A DNA stretch of 64,000 bases, from contig CBDFKS010000007.1 in assembly GCA_965248905.1 (NCBI GenBank), positions 1,612,001 to 1,676,000 on the forward strand, read 5' to 3'. This document shows positions 1 to 9,789 of this stretch, piece by piece (positions within the stretch are counted from its first letter, which is position 1; each line of letters begins with the position of its first letter). A model generated the notes under the pieces. It was not told where the DNA came from and searched no databases. It saw nothing but the letters and a program-made list of their open reading frames with translations. The DNA comes from CBDFKS01 sp965248905 (lineage in GTDB: Bacteria; Chloroflexota; Dehalococcoidia; Lucifugimonadales; JAGWBF01). Made by a program: the position numbers and the translations under genes.

Positions 1-26
1 TCCATACTTTATCCCTGTATCGGGAG

Positions 27-208
27 CCTAGTACTTAGTGAACCTTAAAATTGATGGATCGTTTCACCCCCACTCTAACTCTCCCCCATCAAGGGGGAGA
101 GAACAAGTCCCTTCCGCCTAGATGGGGGAAGGCTAGCGCCTGCCCTGATCCAGCCGAAGGGATGGGGGTGAAAGGCGCCTATCAAATCTTGGTTGAATGA
201 GTACTAGG
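27..208. repeat. MITE-like element, copy 1, with long terminal inverted repeats
   Basis: The ends are inverted repeats: CCTAGTACT..AACC on the left is matched by GGTT..AGTACTAGG on the right, followed inward by A/T-rich sequence and then TTTCACCCCCA on the left and TGGGGGTGAAA on the right. The middle holds a CTCTCCCCCATC/GAGGGGGAGAG-type palindrome. A second copy with the same outer and inner arms lies at 34634-34797. No ORF is present, so it would need a transposase in trans if mobile. Bases 1-286 hold nothing else that I can identify. Confidence 0.7.
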
Positions 209-286
209 CAATAGGTTGAGTGACATGAGCCAACTCTATTCTTGGCTATCCTGTGCTTACTTCTTTGGGTAAGAGAGGGAACCAGA

Positions 287-913
287 TCAGTCTTGTTGAA
301 GGTCTTCATCATCTACCAGATGGCATTTGTCGTTAATACTAAGCACCTGGCGATAACTTCCATTCCCCTGCAAAACGTTGATGGATGCTAAATCCACCCG
401 AAGCCTATGAAACCGTGAGAATGGAAGCCCCAAAAAGCGGCAGAGGATTGATCGAATAGCAAAGTTGTGGGAAACCACTACGACAAGATCCTTGGGATGG
501 GCTTTCTGTATCTCCGAGATGGCATTCCAGGCCCTCTTTTGAAGGCAGCGCATCGACTCTCCACCTGGGAAAGCCACTTCCGATGGATCGGTACGCCAGG
601 CTGAATAGATATGACTGTACTCCTGACGCATTCTCTGTCCCGTTATACCCTCCAGCTCTCCTAGATTGATCTCCTTTATGCCTTCCACGGGCACTACTGG
701 GATGGATATTAATTTAGATATCTCCTCGGCAGTCATGAGCGTCCTTGTCAGAGGGCTGGCATAGAGAGCTGCCGGTTTCATAGGCACGATGGCTTTAGCT
801 ATCTGCCTCGCTTGTATTACGCCTTTCGAGTTAAGACCCACGAGGCTCTGGCCCTGGAACCTGCCTTCCTTGTTCCAGGCGGTCTCCCCGTGCCTTACCA
901 ATACTAGTCGCAT
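287..913 (-). CDS. Histidine phosphatase family protein (phosphoglycerate-mutase-like)
   Basis: This 208-residue protein belongs to the histidine phosphatase superfamily, which removes phosphate from small metabolites through a phosphohistidine intermediate. The N-terminal signature RHGE is at residues 7-10, followed by the usual TAWN and GRFQGQ segments. The second catalytic histidine lies in VVVVSHN near residue 148, and the length is normal for a single-domain member. Family members include CobC (alpha-ribazole phosphatase), GpmB-like enzymes and broad phosphatases; the sequence alone does not settle the substrate. The ATG is preceded by AGAGGAA and by a good promoter at 977-1005. It stands alone, divergent from the Ldh-family gene. 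Confidence 0.9.
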   Translation of the reverse strand: MRLVLVRHGETAWNKEGRFQGQSLVGLNSKGVIQARQIAKAIVPMKPAALYASPLTRTLMTAEEISKLISIPVVPVEGIKEINLGELEGITGQRMRQEYSHIYSAWRTDPSEVAFPGGESMRCLQKRAWNAISEIQKAHPKDLVVVVSHNFAIRSILCRFLGLPFSRFHRLRVDLASINVLQGNGSYRQVLSINDKCHLVDDEDLQQD

Positions 914-976
914 ATGAAACCAATTCCTCTTCTACAGCCGATGTGCCCCTAACGAGGAAGCAAATCGATTCCTCAC

Positions 977-1005
977 ATCTTAGCAGGCAGGTCTATCGGC
1001 GTCAA
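977..1005 (-). promoter_or_regulatory. Sigma-70-like promoter of the histidine phosphatase gene
   Basis: Read on the minus strand: TTGACG, a 17-nt spacer and TAAGAT, with an A/T-rich stretch just upstream of the -35. It lies about 65 nt before the ATG at 913. Confidence 0.6.
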
Positions 1006-1034
1006 AATTATTATACCTTCGCCAATTCTTTCGG

Positions 1035-1061
1035 TGGACAAAGTCTACACTCGGCTATAAA
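1035..1061 (+). promoter_or_regulatory. Possible promoter with flanking inverted repeat, Ldh-family gene
   Basis: TGGACA and TATAAA are separated by 15 nt, which is short for sigma-70. The arms ACAAAGT (1038-1044) and ACTTTGT (1061-1067) form an inverted repeat around the spacer and could be an operator. Both readings are tentative. Confidence 0.3.
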
Positions 1062-1127
1062 CTTTGTGGAGTAGTTTTCAGTAGTAGCTAATGATCATCC
1101 CTTTAGTTTGTTATGGAGGTAACCGCG

Positions 1128-2180
1128 ATGCCCACGTTTACTCACGACTATCTACATAAAGTGGCTTTCCATATCTACAGGGCGGAAGGAGTTCCTGAGG
1201 ATGAGGCCACCATCGTCGCCACACACCAGGTCAAGGCCAACCTCGTTGGACACGACTCCCATGGAATGATACATATCCCCGAGTACGTTGGCCGTATTCA
1301 CAGAGGCCACATCGTTCCCGGGGCGCCTTTCGAGGTGGAGGCCGAGTCTCCCACAACTGCCCGCATCAACGGCCACTGGGGGTTCGGCTTCGTTGTAACT
1401 GAAAGGGCGATGCGCATGGCCATTGAGAAAGCCAAGACCCACAACGTGGGCGCAATCACCGTCCATTACCAAAGTCACATAGGCCGCCTGGGAGACTATC
1501 CAGCCATGGCAGTGGACGAGGGAATGATAGCGCTTATTACCGCTGACTCGGGCGCCGGACCCAAAGCAGTAGCGCCCTTTGGTGGTAGAGAACGTCGCCT
1601 GGGAACCAATCCGATCTGCATCGGCGTACCCAGCAATCTCGAGGGAAAAGTGATTCTGGACATGGCCACCAGCGCCGTGGCGGCGGGTAAGGTCAGCCTG
1701 GCGAGAAATCGCGGCGATCAAATACCCAACAGCTGGGTCATCGACAAGGATGGTAACCCCACCACTGATCCCAACGACTACTTTAACGGGGGCGCCATAC
1801 TTCCCTTAGGGGCTGATCAAGGGCACAAAGGATTCGGGCTCTCCTTCATTGTGGAGATGTTCTCCGGCATCCTCACAGGTCTGGGCTTCGGCATAGACCC
1901 CCAGGCCCGCCACAACGACGGCTGCTTTATCTCAGTGTTCAAAGTGGACGCCTTCAGGCCGCTGGCGGAATTCAAGAAAGAGATGACAGAGTTCGCCAAG
2001 TTTGTAAAAGACACCCCGCCCGCGAAAGGATTTAACGAAGTGTACTACCCCGGAGAGATTGAGTGGAAAACCGAGCAGCGCCGACTCAAAGAAGGCATTT
2101 ACATCGAGGATGAAACCTGGGAGCAGATCACTGCACTCATCAGCGAGCACAAGCTGGAAAGCGTAATCGGCCAACCGTAG
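1128..2180 (+). CDS. Ldh family oxidoreductase (malate/L-lactate/sulfolactate dehydrogenase family)
   Basis: This is a 350-residue NAD(P)H-dependent 2-hydroxyacid dehydrogenase of the Ldh2/MDH2 family, which is unrelated to classical Rossmann LDH. The family motif HDSHGMIHIP is at residues 41-50, the RLGTNPICIG loop is present, and the C-terminal part has HKGFGLSFIVEMFSG. Members oxidise or reduce malate, lactate, ureidoglycolate, sulfolactate or delta-1-piperideine-2-carboxylate, so the substrate is open. An upstream in-frame ATG at 1113 overlaps GGAGGT (1115-1120), which sits 7 nt before the ATG at 1128, so 1128 is the better start. It is monocistronic and convergent with the giant gene that follows. 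Confidence 0.9.
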   Translation: MPTFTHDYLHKVAFHIYRAEGVPEDEATIVATHQVKANLVGHDSHGMIHIPEYVGRIHRGHIVPGAPFEVEAESPTTARINGHWGFGFVVTERAMRMAIEKAKTHNVGAITVHYQSHIGRLGDYPAMAVDEGMIALITADSGAGPKAVAPFGGRERRLGTNPICIGVPSNLEGKVILDMATSAVAAGKVSLARNRGDQIPNSWVIDKDGNPTTDPNDYFNGGAILPLGADQGHKGFGLSFIVEMFSGILTGLGFGIDPQARHNDGCFISVFKVDAFRPLAEFKKEMTEFAKFVKDTPPAKGFNEVYYPGEIEWKTEQRRLKEGIYIEDETWEQITALISEHKLESVIGQP

Positions 2181-2206
2181 CGCCTCAGGTATAGTAGCTA
2201 ATGTAT

Positions 2207-2233
2207 AAGGCCATGGCGTGTTGCCATGGCCTT
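2207..2233 (+). terminator. Hairpin after the Ldh-family gene
   Basis: There is a perfect 11-bp stem, AAGGCCATGGC with GCCATGGCCTT, around a GTGTT loop, followed by AACTTTTGG. The T-run is short, so this is a probable but not canonical intrinsic terminator. It lies between two convergent genes. Confidence 0.55.
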
Positions 2234-2300
2234 AACTTTTGGGCTTACAGAGGCCTTAAATATTCTCTACTATGGCCCTGGTCATTTACATCTACGCAGT

Positions 2301-5300
2301 CTAAGCCGCGGCCCTACCCTTCCTGCTGCGGAAGAATAGGAAGGCACCAACGCCACCCAGCAGCAACACCACCACGACCACTACAATTATGATTATGGGC
2401 GAGCCTCCCGCTGCCGGTGCCTCTACCACTGTGAATTGAGCGACTTCGCCATCCACTTCCACGCGGTGACTACCGGGAACGGGTTCCACATGGGTGAAGG
2501 TAACGGTTACAGTGTCGGCTGCCTCGATTGTAATCCGCCGATCAACAACCTCAACGCCATCTACCAGTAGAGGTATAGTACGGCTACCAATGGCGTCGCC
2601 CTCATTCTTCACGTCTATTGAAATGGTGACTGATTCGCCACTGGTCACCGTATCGGGCTCTACTCTAAGAGTCCCTGACACGGCCACTAGATTGGCGACC
2701 TTGGGAGTTATGACGATGAATTCGCCTTCAACTAACTTTACATCCGTGGCACCTGGAGCCTCTACCTCTACATTGTAGACGCCTAGCTCTTGTCGGGTAA
2801 CCTCGAAGCTCAACCGTACCTCTTGCCGCCCTGGGATCACTCGGTCCTCTCTCGTTTCCTCAACCTGGCCCCGTATCCGCAGGATAACATCTGTTAGCCC
2901 CTGCTCATCACCGTCGTTACGGAGGGTGGCGGTGATCCTGACGGTGTCTCCAGGCTCCACCTCTTCGGGCGAGATTGCCAACGGTAGCACCAGGTTGATT
3001 AACGCCGGGGCGAGAACCTCTACATCGGTCACCGCCTTGATCACCCGAGTGAGTCCGGCGATGGCTACCTCGAAGTCTCCTTCAACAGTGGGTGCACGGA
3101 AGGCGAAGGTCTCTTCGGCTGTCTGGCCCGCTCCAAGGCTAATATCTCGCTCTTCCACCACCACATCCGCTACGCTGAGACGCAGGGTACGGCTGGCTGG
3201 TTCATTGCTGTCATTGACTACTTCGACAGTTATTGTGACCAGATCTCCAATCCTCACCTGTTCTGGCGTCGTCAGCTGCTCTATGACTATCGGAGACTCA
3301 ACAACACTAATCTGGACTTCTACAGATTCTATATCCGGTGCACCAACAGTCACAAGGCCTTCCACTATTACGAGATATTCCCCGAGCTCTTCCGGTGCTT
3401 CGAACGTGAACTCCAGAGTTTCGCCGCTCAATTCCTCCAAGGCTAATTCCTGACTGGCGACCACGTCGTCATCGACTACTACGCTGATGACCATAACTCC
3501 AGGCTCTTCTCCAAGGTTGACGACGGGCACTGTTACCGTTACGGACTGCCGGGAGAAGACCTCCAGCCGAGATATCTCGACGTCCCCGAACTCAAATTCG
3601 GCTGGCGGTATGGGAGATGTAGCCCTGATCGTTCCAGTAAGGGAGGATACCAGCTCCTCTGGGTCAATCAGCTCGATATCAAACGTACCCTCAGCCGGTG
3701 GTATGAACTCGAAGAGCACCTCAACTCGTCCACGTCCGGGCACGGATAGCGACCGCAGCTCTGTGAGAACCTCGTTGATCCTGAACTCGATCTCGGTTCG
3801 ACCATCGGCTTCACCCGCGTTAGTAACGAACATACGGATCGTAATCGGATCTCCAGGAATAACGTCCTCAGTAGGAACGACTAGATCGGTGAAGCTCAAT
3901 AGTGCCGGCTCGATCTTTCTGAACACGCTGAAGGCGCCCTGCAAGACCTCGCCCTCGCGACCTTCAATTTCCACGTCGTACTGCCCTTGCTCTTCCCTGA
4001 GTACGAAGAAGCTGACAGTACCTTGTTCTCCTCCTTGCAAGGTGATCTCTTTCACTGCTACGGGATCAAACGTGGTGGAGTCAGGCTGTCTGACTTTCAA
4101 GATTGCGCTGAAGGAGCCAGCCTGCACACCATCGTTCAAGATGTCAACGGTAATCTGGACCGTCTCGCCGGGCTCTGTAGAGTCGGGTGTAACCACCAGG
4201 TTGCGTGCCGTGAAGGCTGGAGGCACGTCTGTCAGAGCCAGCAAGGAGAACTCAAAGAAGCCTCTGGTAGTAGTCCCCTCGCAGGTATATTCGTTCTGAG
4301 CGTCCGGCCCGGTACATACCGGTACCAGGAGTTCCACCGTTCCGTCATCGCTTACGTGAGCGATACGCACATTTTCACGGCCATAGATATTTATCCACCG
4401 AGCCGAGACTTTGAGAGTTGCCGTCACATCATTTATGTCTGCTTCCGAATCCAGATTAGTAGTTTGGACAGTGATAGCTGCAGCCTGGTTGGCCACCACC
4501 TTGCCGTCTTGTCTGGCCTCTATCTCGACCTGTGTCCTGTCTTCGTCAGACAGCTCCTTCTTGATTGTCATGTCCAGACGGACACCTTCGGGTAGACTAT
4601 CTAGACCAGCGTTAAAGGAGACGCCCAACCTTCCAACATTGGGATCGTCAGCGCTAAGGTCTCGCCTTCTCTCCTGGGTTATCAGGTTAAGGCTCTTGAA
4701 GATCGCACTGGCAGCATTACCGGCTCCAACCAGTCCGTCACCTTCCAGTATTCCTTGCAATCTGAGAATAACTTCGTTAGTGTCCGGATCTCTCACCGGC
4801 ACCCTGACATCGTTCTGGGTAATGCTCACACCAGAGGTTGTATCCACAAAGCTGGACACCCTTGCACCCAGAGGCGCGATGGCCGGGACTGTAATGGTGA
4901 TGGAGCCTGACCCGAAATTGACGGGGTCGGTCCCAATATCGTATTCGGTGCCATCGGGCGCTCTGGACTTGGTGGTCAAGCCATTGACAGGCGTACTGCG
5001 ACGAACTTCGGTCGATATATCCCGCCTAGCCACCTCATAGCGACTCTGCCTGGTTCCAGCCCTTACCGAGTGATTACCAGGGCTGGCTATTCCCGAGGCC
5101 GGAGGAACGCTGGGTATGGGCACAAGCACAACCACATTACCGATCTGTCCTGAGCGCAAGAATATATCTCTCTGGAATGTTGTGCCATCTATCCTTATAG
5201 GTACGGTAATGGTGCCTGCAAGGCTACCAGCGTTCAAAATGCCTGCTACGTTGACCACCGTATTGCCTGCGCCAGCCAGTCGCGGTGACGACGATAGACT

Positions 5301-8300
5301 GACCACCTCACCCAGAGGACCACTAATCACGAGGTTCTCGACCTGGTCGAATACCTGCACTGCATAGGTGCTCGGCACACGTCTTGAAACGATATGTCGT
5401 TGCTGAATCGACTGTCCGGCCGGCACGGTGAACGTGGGGAACGTAAATTCCACTTGCCCATTCACCAGAACCTGCATGTTGTTTATGGTAATGGGAGCAC
5501 CGGTAGTATTAGTCAGAACTGCCAGCACTCCTACTGTTTCGGGCGGAATCGGCCGATTGGTTGACACACTCAACTGAGTCCCAATTCCTGCCGGCGCACC
5601 CACCCTGGTCAAGGTCTGGACTTGCAGGCTGTCCGAATCGACGCCATCATTATCATCTTCCACTGTTATCGTTACAGAGAAGACATCTGCAGATGTGTAA
5701 ACATGCGAGCCTTCGACTAATCCGGGGCTCGTGGGCTCGGTTACTACGCCCGGTTCCGAGGTGCCATCGCCCCAATCTATGGTAGCGGTATGGGTATCAC
5801 CGGTACCAGGATCATCGAATTCAGCGCGCAAAACCACCGTGTCACCCACAAAGGCTGACTGATCAGCTCCAGCGTCAACATCGGGATCGACGTTGCTCAC
5901 CGTCACAGTCAGGTCTCCACTGCCGGTGCCACCATCATCATCCGTGACCGAGATAGCCACCGTGAAGGCGCCATCGTCAGCATACCCGTGGAAAACAGTC
6001 TCAGGGCTAGTGGCTGCGGGAATGTTAGTGGTGCTATTGTCACCCCAATTTATGACGGCGCTATGAGTGTCAAGGAGACCTACATCGTCGAATTCGAAGG
6101 ATATGCCGACGGGTGATCCCTCATCGGTAGCCTGATCATCGCCGGGGCGAACCGTGGGAGCTACGTTTTCAACCGTGATTACAACTGTATCCTGACCCTG
6201 GGCACCTTCGTCGTCAGTCACGGTCAACGTTACCGTGAATACATCGTCGTCTCCGTACTCATGGCTAACCGTAGGACCAGTGTCTGTATCTCCATCGTCG
6301 AAGTCCCAGTCATAAGTCACGATCTGCCCGTCGCTGTCGGAGGAGTTCAAACCGGAGAACAGCACCGTCGTCCCTTCGGGAACTGTCTGGTCGTCACCGG
6401 CATCCGCTACCGGCTCCTCATTTTGCGATACAACCACTAGCTGGCTGGCGGTTCCGACTCCTCCATCCTTATCCGTTACCGTTGAAACTACGTTGAAGTT
6501 GCCGCTTTGATCGTAGGTATGAGTGTCCTCCAAAGGACTGATAGCAGGATCAAAGTCGGTCTGGCTATTATCGCCCCAATCGATAGTACCCACGTGGGTG
6601 TCGAGGATACCAGGGTCAGTAAACACGACTCTCGCATCGATTTCTTCATCCACTCTGGCGTCCGGTGGAACTCCGCTCAGCTGGACCGCTGGTGCGACGT
6701 TGTTGACCGTCACCTGAGTGGTCGCGGTGCTAGCTAGTTCTTCAGGATCGGTCACCGTTACTTCAAACAGGAGTGTGCCATTATCAACCGCGGTGAACGA
6801 GGCGTTCGCCGAGTTAGCGTTACTCAGAGTTACGGTAGGTCCAGCTACCTGGGTCCAGCCAAAGGTAATAACTCCTCCCTCTGGATCAGAGCTGGCGGTG
6901 GCGTCCAGCGTCACGGTTGACCCTTCACTAACCGTCTGGGCAGGTCCAGGATCCGCGATCGGCGCCAGGTTCACGAGCAGCGGTGGTGGCGGTGGTGGTG
7001 GCGGTGGTGGTGGTGGTGGTGGTGGTGGCGGTGGTGGTGGTGGTGGTGGTGGTGGCGGTGGCGGCGGTGGCGGCGCCGGAGCGGTGGTATCCACTGTAAA
7101 TGTTCGGGTTACAGATGACGCAGTATTGGTAGCCTTGTCCCTGGCTGTCACCCGCCACCGGAACAGGGCGTCCACCAAGGCGTCACCCGTTGGTACTTGG
7201 AACTCCGTCGCCGGGTTAAACACCTTATCTATGTCAAAGGGGCCGTTGACGATGTCCCCGCTCGTTACCAGAAGGCGGTAAGTGTCCACATCACCTGAAG
7301 AATCCCCCCAATCAAAGAATGGGGTATCTGTGGTCAGGAGTTCTCCGTCGGCCGGTAATAGCAATGGAGGGGGGTCCGGTGCTGTAGTGTCTACAGTGAA
7401 CTCAATCTGTACAGCGCTTCCTGTGTCACCAGTGTTGGGTATCACTTTAACGGCCAAGAATCGCGTACCGTCAGGGACTCCACCAGGGAGGCCGGGGCCT
7501 GTGACCGTAATCTGGATACTATCCCCGTCATCTCCAGTCCCAATGGCCGTACATTCGTCTCCAGAGCCGATTTTGTCGCCCGTGCTGTTAAAGCACTCGG
7601 CTATAAAGAAGTCAGGGTCGGTGTAGGAAGTGAATGGAATTAACTCCACATCACCAGTGATAGTCACTTCATAGGTATTCAAGCCAAATGGAAATACCAG
7701 TGGTGGGTTCCACAGAAATCTGGGCGCGGATGTGTTCACGGTGTTGACCAGGTCTGGTTCTCCGACTCGGTCTAACACCTCCAGATTCCGGATTTCGTCA
7801 ATGCCTCCAGCTCGAAAATCCGAGGTAGCAGGAGCGCTTTGGTTGGTGGCTCTGTCTATTGCCCTTACTTCCAAATTGTAGTTACCTGTGTTCAGCTCGG
7901 GTGTGGCAAAGGTACACAGGTCTCCCGGACATAAGGCGTCGCTGTCGTCCGCGGTAACGATGACATTCTGTGGACCCGTTATGGACATTCTATAGAAATC
8001 CACGCCGGAACCGGTGTTCAGGGCGTTGCCGGTGCCGAAAAAGCCGGGGTCTACCGAGCGGGTGAAGGTGAAGACTCGGACCCGCTCATCCGCCGTCGTA
8101 ATTTCCGTCAGGTTTAGCGGAGTCGTTGGATTCACCGTGTCCACAAAAAAGGCCTGTACGACCGACGATGCAGTCCTCGGAGTGGGCTGACCATCACTGG
8201 CGATGACTCGCCATTGATAACCACCCTCCGCCAACGGGTTCCCAAGGGGAGTTTGGAACTCGGTGGCAGGGGGATCTCCTATGATCACCTCGTCTATGGC

Positions 8301-9671
8301 AAAGGGCCCGGTCTCAATATCGTCACCGGAGCGTACTACGTTTAACCGATAGTTCGCTGCATCACCAGTGGCCGTGGTCCAGTCGAACAGCGGAGTAGAG
8401 GTGTTGATGAACTGTTCGTCAGCGGGGGCCACTAGTATAGGTGGGCCTATAACCACCGTCACAACGCTAAAGGCCAGCGAGCCAATGAAGTCTTTTCGGT
8501 CTCCGGTACCGACGGCTCGGACCTGGAAGAGGTGCTCTCCGTCTTCGATGTCGAAGTCAGGTGTAAAACTGGTATCGGTGAGCAGGTCTCCGGTAGCATC
8601 TTCGGTTATGAACGGAACCGGGTCCGAAAGTATACGCACCTCATATGAGATAACTGGACCGGTGATGCTATCTCCAGGTGGGGCCTGCCATGAGAAGGTC
8701 GGCCGGGGGTTAAAAGATGGACTCTCCGGTGACATGATGATGTTTAATGGCGGCCCGAAGACGGAGAGGTCGAGCAAGGTCGACGCTCCGCTTTCGAAAG
8801 GAACGGTGTTCAACGGGTCCGAGGGAATAGACGTGGCAGCCTGCACTACATCGGCCGGCGTTACGTCCGTAAACTGCAGACCAGCCAAACTTCTACGGAC
8901 AACGGCTTCACCACTGAGAGCCACTGACTGGACGGCATCGAAGTCTATCTCTGTCTTATTAAAGGTTTTTACGGGCTTGAAATTCACGGTCGCTAGGCGG
9001 AAATCGCCCACGGGAGGAAACGGGGACAGAGTCGCCGCTCTGTACCTTACGGTGCCGTTGACGTTATCTGCAGTGCTTTCAAGCACCTCATCGAGAGCTG
9101 TGCCGGTATCAATACTTACGACCTCCAGGTCACCCGTAACGAAGTACAACAAGACTTCGACTCGGTCTACGACACCATTGGGCTTTACATTAATCTCAAC
9201 GGGGACAGTTTCGCCCAGGAAAGCACTGGAGGCTGGGACCGAAAGAGAGAGATCGACTCTCTTGAGAGGATCAACAATGAGGGCAGTTTTTGGAGCTGAA
9301 TCGCCGGTAACATCTGTGGCGACTAGGAAGAAGTGCAGGGGTTCATCGTCGAAAGCGCCGTCTCTCTCAGGCGTGTCGTGGTTGTCACCGGGGACTGCGA
9401 ACAAGTCGTGGCGACCATAAGTGCCATCGCCTGAAGCAAACTTGACTGACCTGGGACTGAGCTCCAGGGTCAGCAGCTTGTTCCCTTCCCTGACCTTGAC
9501 CGCTATCTCGACCCCGCTGCCCGGCGATCCTCCGACCGTTACTTGGCCAGAAAGGTCATGGGGTAACGGAGGTTGGGCCTGTGTAGCAGCCAGGACGATT
9601 TGGGCCAAAAGCAGGAGAAGGGAGCCAAGAACTATTCCGCCAAAGACTATGGAAGCCCTTTTGCTCCGCAA
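2301..9671 (-). CDS. Giant secreted multidomain surface protein (cohesin-like, FN3-like, PKD and CARDB-like domains)
   Basis: The 2456-residue product should be exported and anchored by its C-terminus. Residues 1-29 form a signal peptide (basic RSKR, then a Leu-rich core). About 135-250 resembles a cohesin fold (VPVEINV...LLYFVTG...VNFKPV). Next come Ig/FN3-like repeats containing 'P.FDW...Y.L.V' segments. Residues 867-897 are 31 consecutive prolines. Five PKD-type modules (WDFDDGD, WGDNS, WGDGT signatures) run to about 1350, followed by a beta-rich stretch and about six CARDB-like repeats ('V.PGE.V.I...V.N.G'). A single helix near 2420-2443 ends in a basic RSRKGRAAA tail, with no sortase motif. 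The start is TTG, with GAGG nine bases upstream. The role is inferred as adhesion or surface scaffold; no catalytic domain was recognised. Confidence 0.8.
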   Translation of the reverse strand: MRSKRASIVFGGIVLGSLLLLLAQIVLAATQAQPPLPHDLSGQVTVGGSPGSGVEIAVKVREGNKLLTLELSPRSVKFASGDGTYGRHDLFAVPGDNHDTPERDGAFDDEPLHFFLVATDVTGDSAPKTALIVDPLKRVDLSLSVPASSAFLGETVPVEINVKPNGVVDRVEVLLYFVTGDLEVVSIDTGTALDEVLESTADNVNGTVRYRAATLSPFPPVGDFRLATVNFKPVKTFNKTEIDFDAVQSVALSGEAVVRRSLAGLQFTDVTPADVVQAATSIPSDPLNTVPFESGASTLLDLSVFGPPLNIIMSPESPSFNPRPTFSWQAPPGDSITGPVISYEVRILSDPVPFITEDATGDLLTDTSFTPDFDIEDGEHLFQVRAVGTGDRKDFIGSLAFSVVTVVIGPPILVAPADEQFINTSTPLFDWTTATGDAANYRLNVVRSGDDIETGPFAIDEVIIGDPPATEFQTPLGNPLAEGGYQWRVIASDGQPTPRTASSVVQAFFVDTVNPTTPLNLTEITTADERVRVFTFTRSVDPGFFGTGNALNTGSGVDFYRMSITGPQNVIVTADDSDALCPGDLCTFATPELNTGNYNLEVRAIDRATNQSAPATSDFRAGGIDEIRNLEVLDRVGEPDLVNTVNTSAPRFLWNPPLVFPFGLNTYEVTITGDVELIPFTSYTDPDFFIAECFNSTGDKIGSGDECTAIGTGDDGDSIQITVTGPGLPGGVPDGTRFLAVKVIPNTGDTGSAVQIEFTVDTTAPDPPPLLLPADGELLTTDTPFFDWGDSSGDVDTYRLLVTSGDIVNGPFDIDKVFNPATEFQVPTGDALVDALFRWRVTARDKATNTASSVTRTFTVDTTAPAPPPPPPPPPPPPPPPPPPPPPPPPPPPPPPPLLVNLAPIADPGPAQTVSEGSTVTLDATASSDPEGGVITFGWTQVAGPTVTLSNANSANASFTAVDNGTLLFEVTVTDPEELASTATTQVTVNNVAPAVQLSGVPPDARVDEEIDARVVFTDPGILDTHVGTIDWGDNSQTDFDPAISPLEDTHTYDQSGNFNVVSTVTDKDGGVGTASQLVVVSQNEEPVADAGDDQTVPEGTTVLFSGLNSSDSDGQIVTYDWDFDDGDTDTGPTVSHEYGDDDVFTVTLTVTDDEGAQGQDTVVITVENVAPTVRPGDDQATDEGSPVGISFEFDDVGLLDTHSAVINWGDNSTTNIPAATSPETVFHGYADDGAFTVAISVTDDDGGTGSGDLTVTVSNVDPDVDAGADQSAFVGDTVVLRAEFDDPGTGDTHTATIDWGDGTSEPGVVTEPTSPGLVEGSHVYTSADVFSVTITVEDDNDGVDSDSLQVQTLTRVGAPAGIGTQLSVSTNRPIPPETVGVLAVLTNTTGAPITINNMQVLVNGQVEFTFPTFTVPAGQSIQQRHIVSRRVPSTYAVQVFDQVENLVISGPLGEVVSLSSSPRLAGAGNTVVNVAGILNAGSLAGTITVPIRIDGTTFQRDIFLRSGQIGNVVVLVPIPSVPPASGIASPGNHSVRAGTRQSRYEVARRDISTEVRRSTPVNGLTTKSRAPDGTEYDIGTDPVNFGSGSITITVPAIAPLGARVSSFVDTTSGVSITQNDVRVPVRDPDTNEVILRLQGILEGDGLVGAGNAASAIFKSLNLITQERRRDLSADDPNVGRLGVSFNAGLDSLPEGVRLDMTIKKELSDEDRTQVEIEARQDGKVVANQAAAITVQTTNLDSEADINDVTATLKVSARWINIYGRENVRIAHVSDDGTVELLVPVCTGPDAQNEYTCEGTTTRGFFEFSLLALTDVPPAFTARNLVVTPDSTEPGETVQITVDILNDGVQAGSFSAILKVRQPDSTTFDPVAVKEITLQGGEQGTVSFFVLREEQGQYDVEIEGREGEVLQGAFSVFRKIEPALLSFTDLVVPTEDVIPGDPITIRMFVTNAGEADGRTEIEFRINEVLTELRSLSVPGRGRVEVLFEFIPPAEGTFDIELIDPEELVSSLTGTIRATSPIPPAEFEFGDVEISRLEVFSRQSVTVTVPVVNLGEEPGVMVISVVVDDDVVASQELALEELSGETLEFTFEAPEELGEYLVIVEGLVTVGAPDIESVEVQISVVESPIVIEQLTTPEQVRIGDLVTITVEVVNDSNEPASRTLRLSVADVVVEERDISLGAGQTAEETFAFRAPTVEGDFEVAIAGLTRVIKAVTDVEVLAPALINLVLPLAISPEEVEPGDTVRITATLRNDGDEQGLTDVILRIRGQVEETREDRVIPGRQEVRLSFEVTRQELGVYNVEVEAPGATDVKLVEGEFIVITPKVANLVAVSGTLRVEPDTVTSGESVTISIDVKNEGDAIGSRTIPLLVDGVEVVDRRITIEAADTVTVTFTHVEPVPGSHRVEVDGEVAQFTVVEAPAAGGSPIIIIVVVVVVLLLGGVGAFLFFRSRKGRAAA
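6981..7073 (-). repeat. CCN codon tract encoding 31 prolines
   Basis: Ninety-three bases read as uninterrupted proline codons on the minus strand (a GGT/GGC triplet array on the plus strand). It separates the FN3-like half from the PKD half of the giant protein. Both CCA and CCG codons occur, irregularly mixed. Confidence 0.95.
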
Positions 9672-9789
9672 TGCTCATCGACCTCGGAAATCTCATCCAT
9701 TGAATCCGCCATTGATCGCTTGCAAATAAGAGCCCTCCCTCAGCTGTCCGGCTTTATAACCCTTAACGCCAAAGGAGGGTTCTTGGATT

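Noticed and set aside
6960..7090. Triplet array as a possible CRISPR or satellite repeat
   Set aside because: It is in frame within a coding region and has no spacers.
6718..7281. Plus-strand ORF with a long polyglycine run
   Set aside because: It is the complement of the proline tract of the giant minus-strand gene. It has no ribosome-binding site and no domain, and its length follows from the repeat.
8368..9729. Long plus-strand ORFs opposite the N-terminal part of the giant gene
   Set aside because: Ser/Thr-rich shadow translations of a well-supported minus-strand gene with signal peptide and domains.
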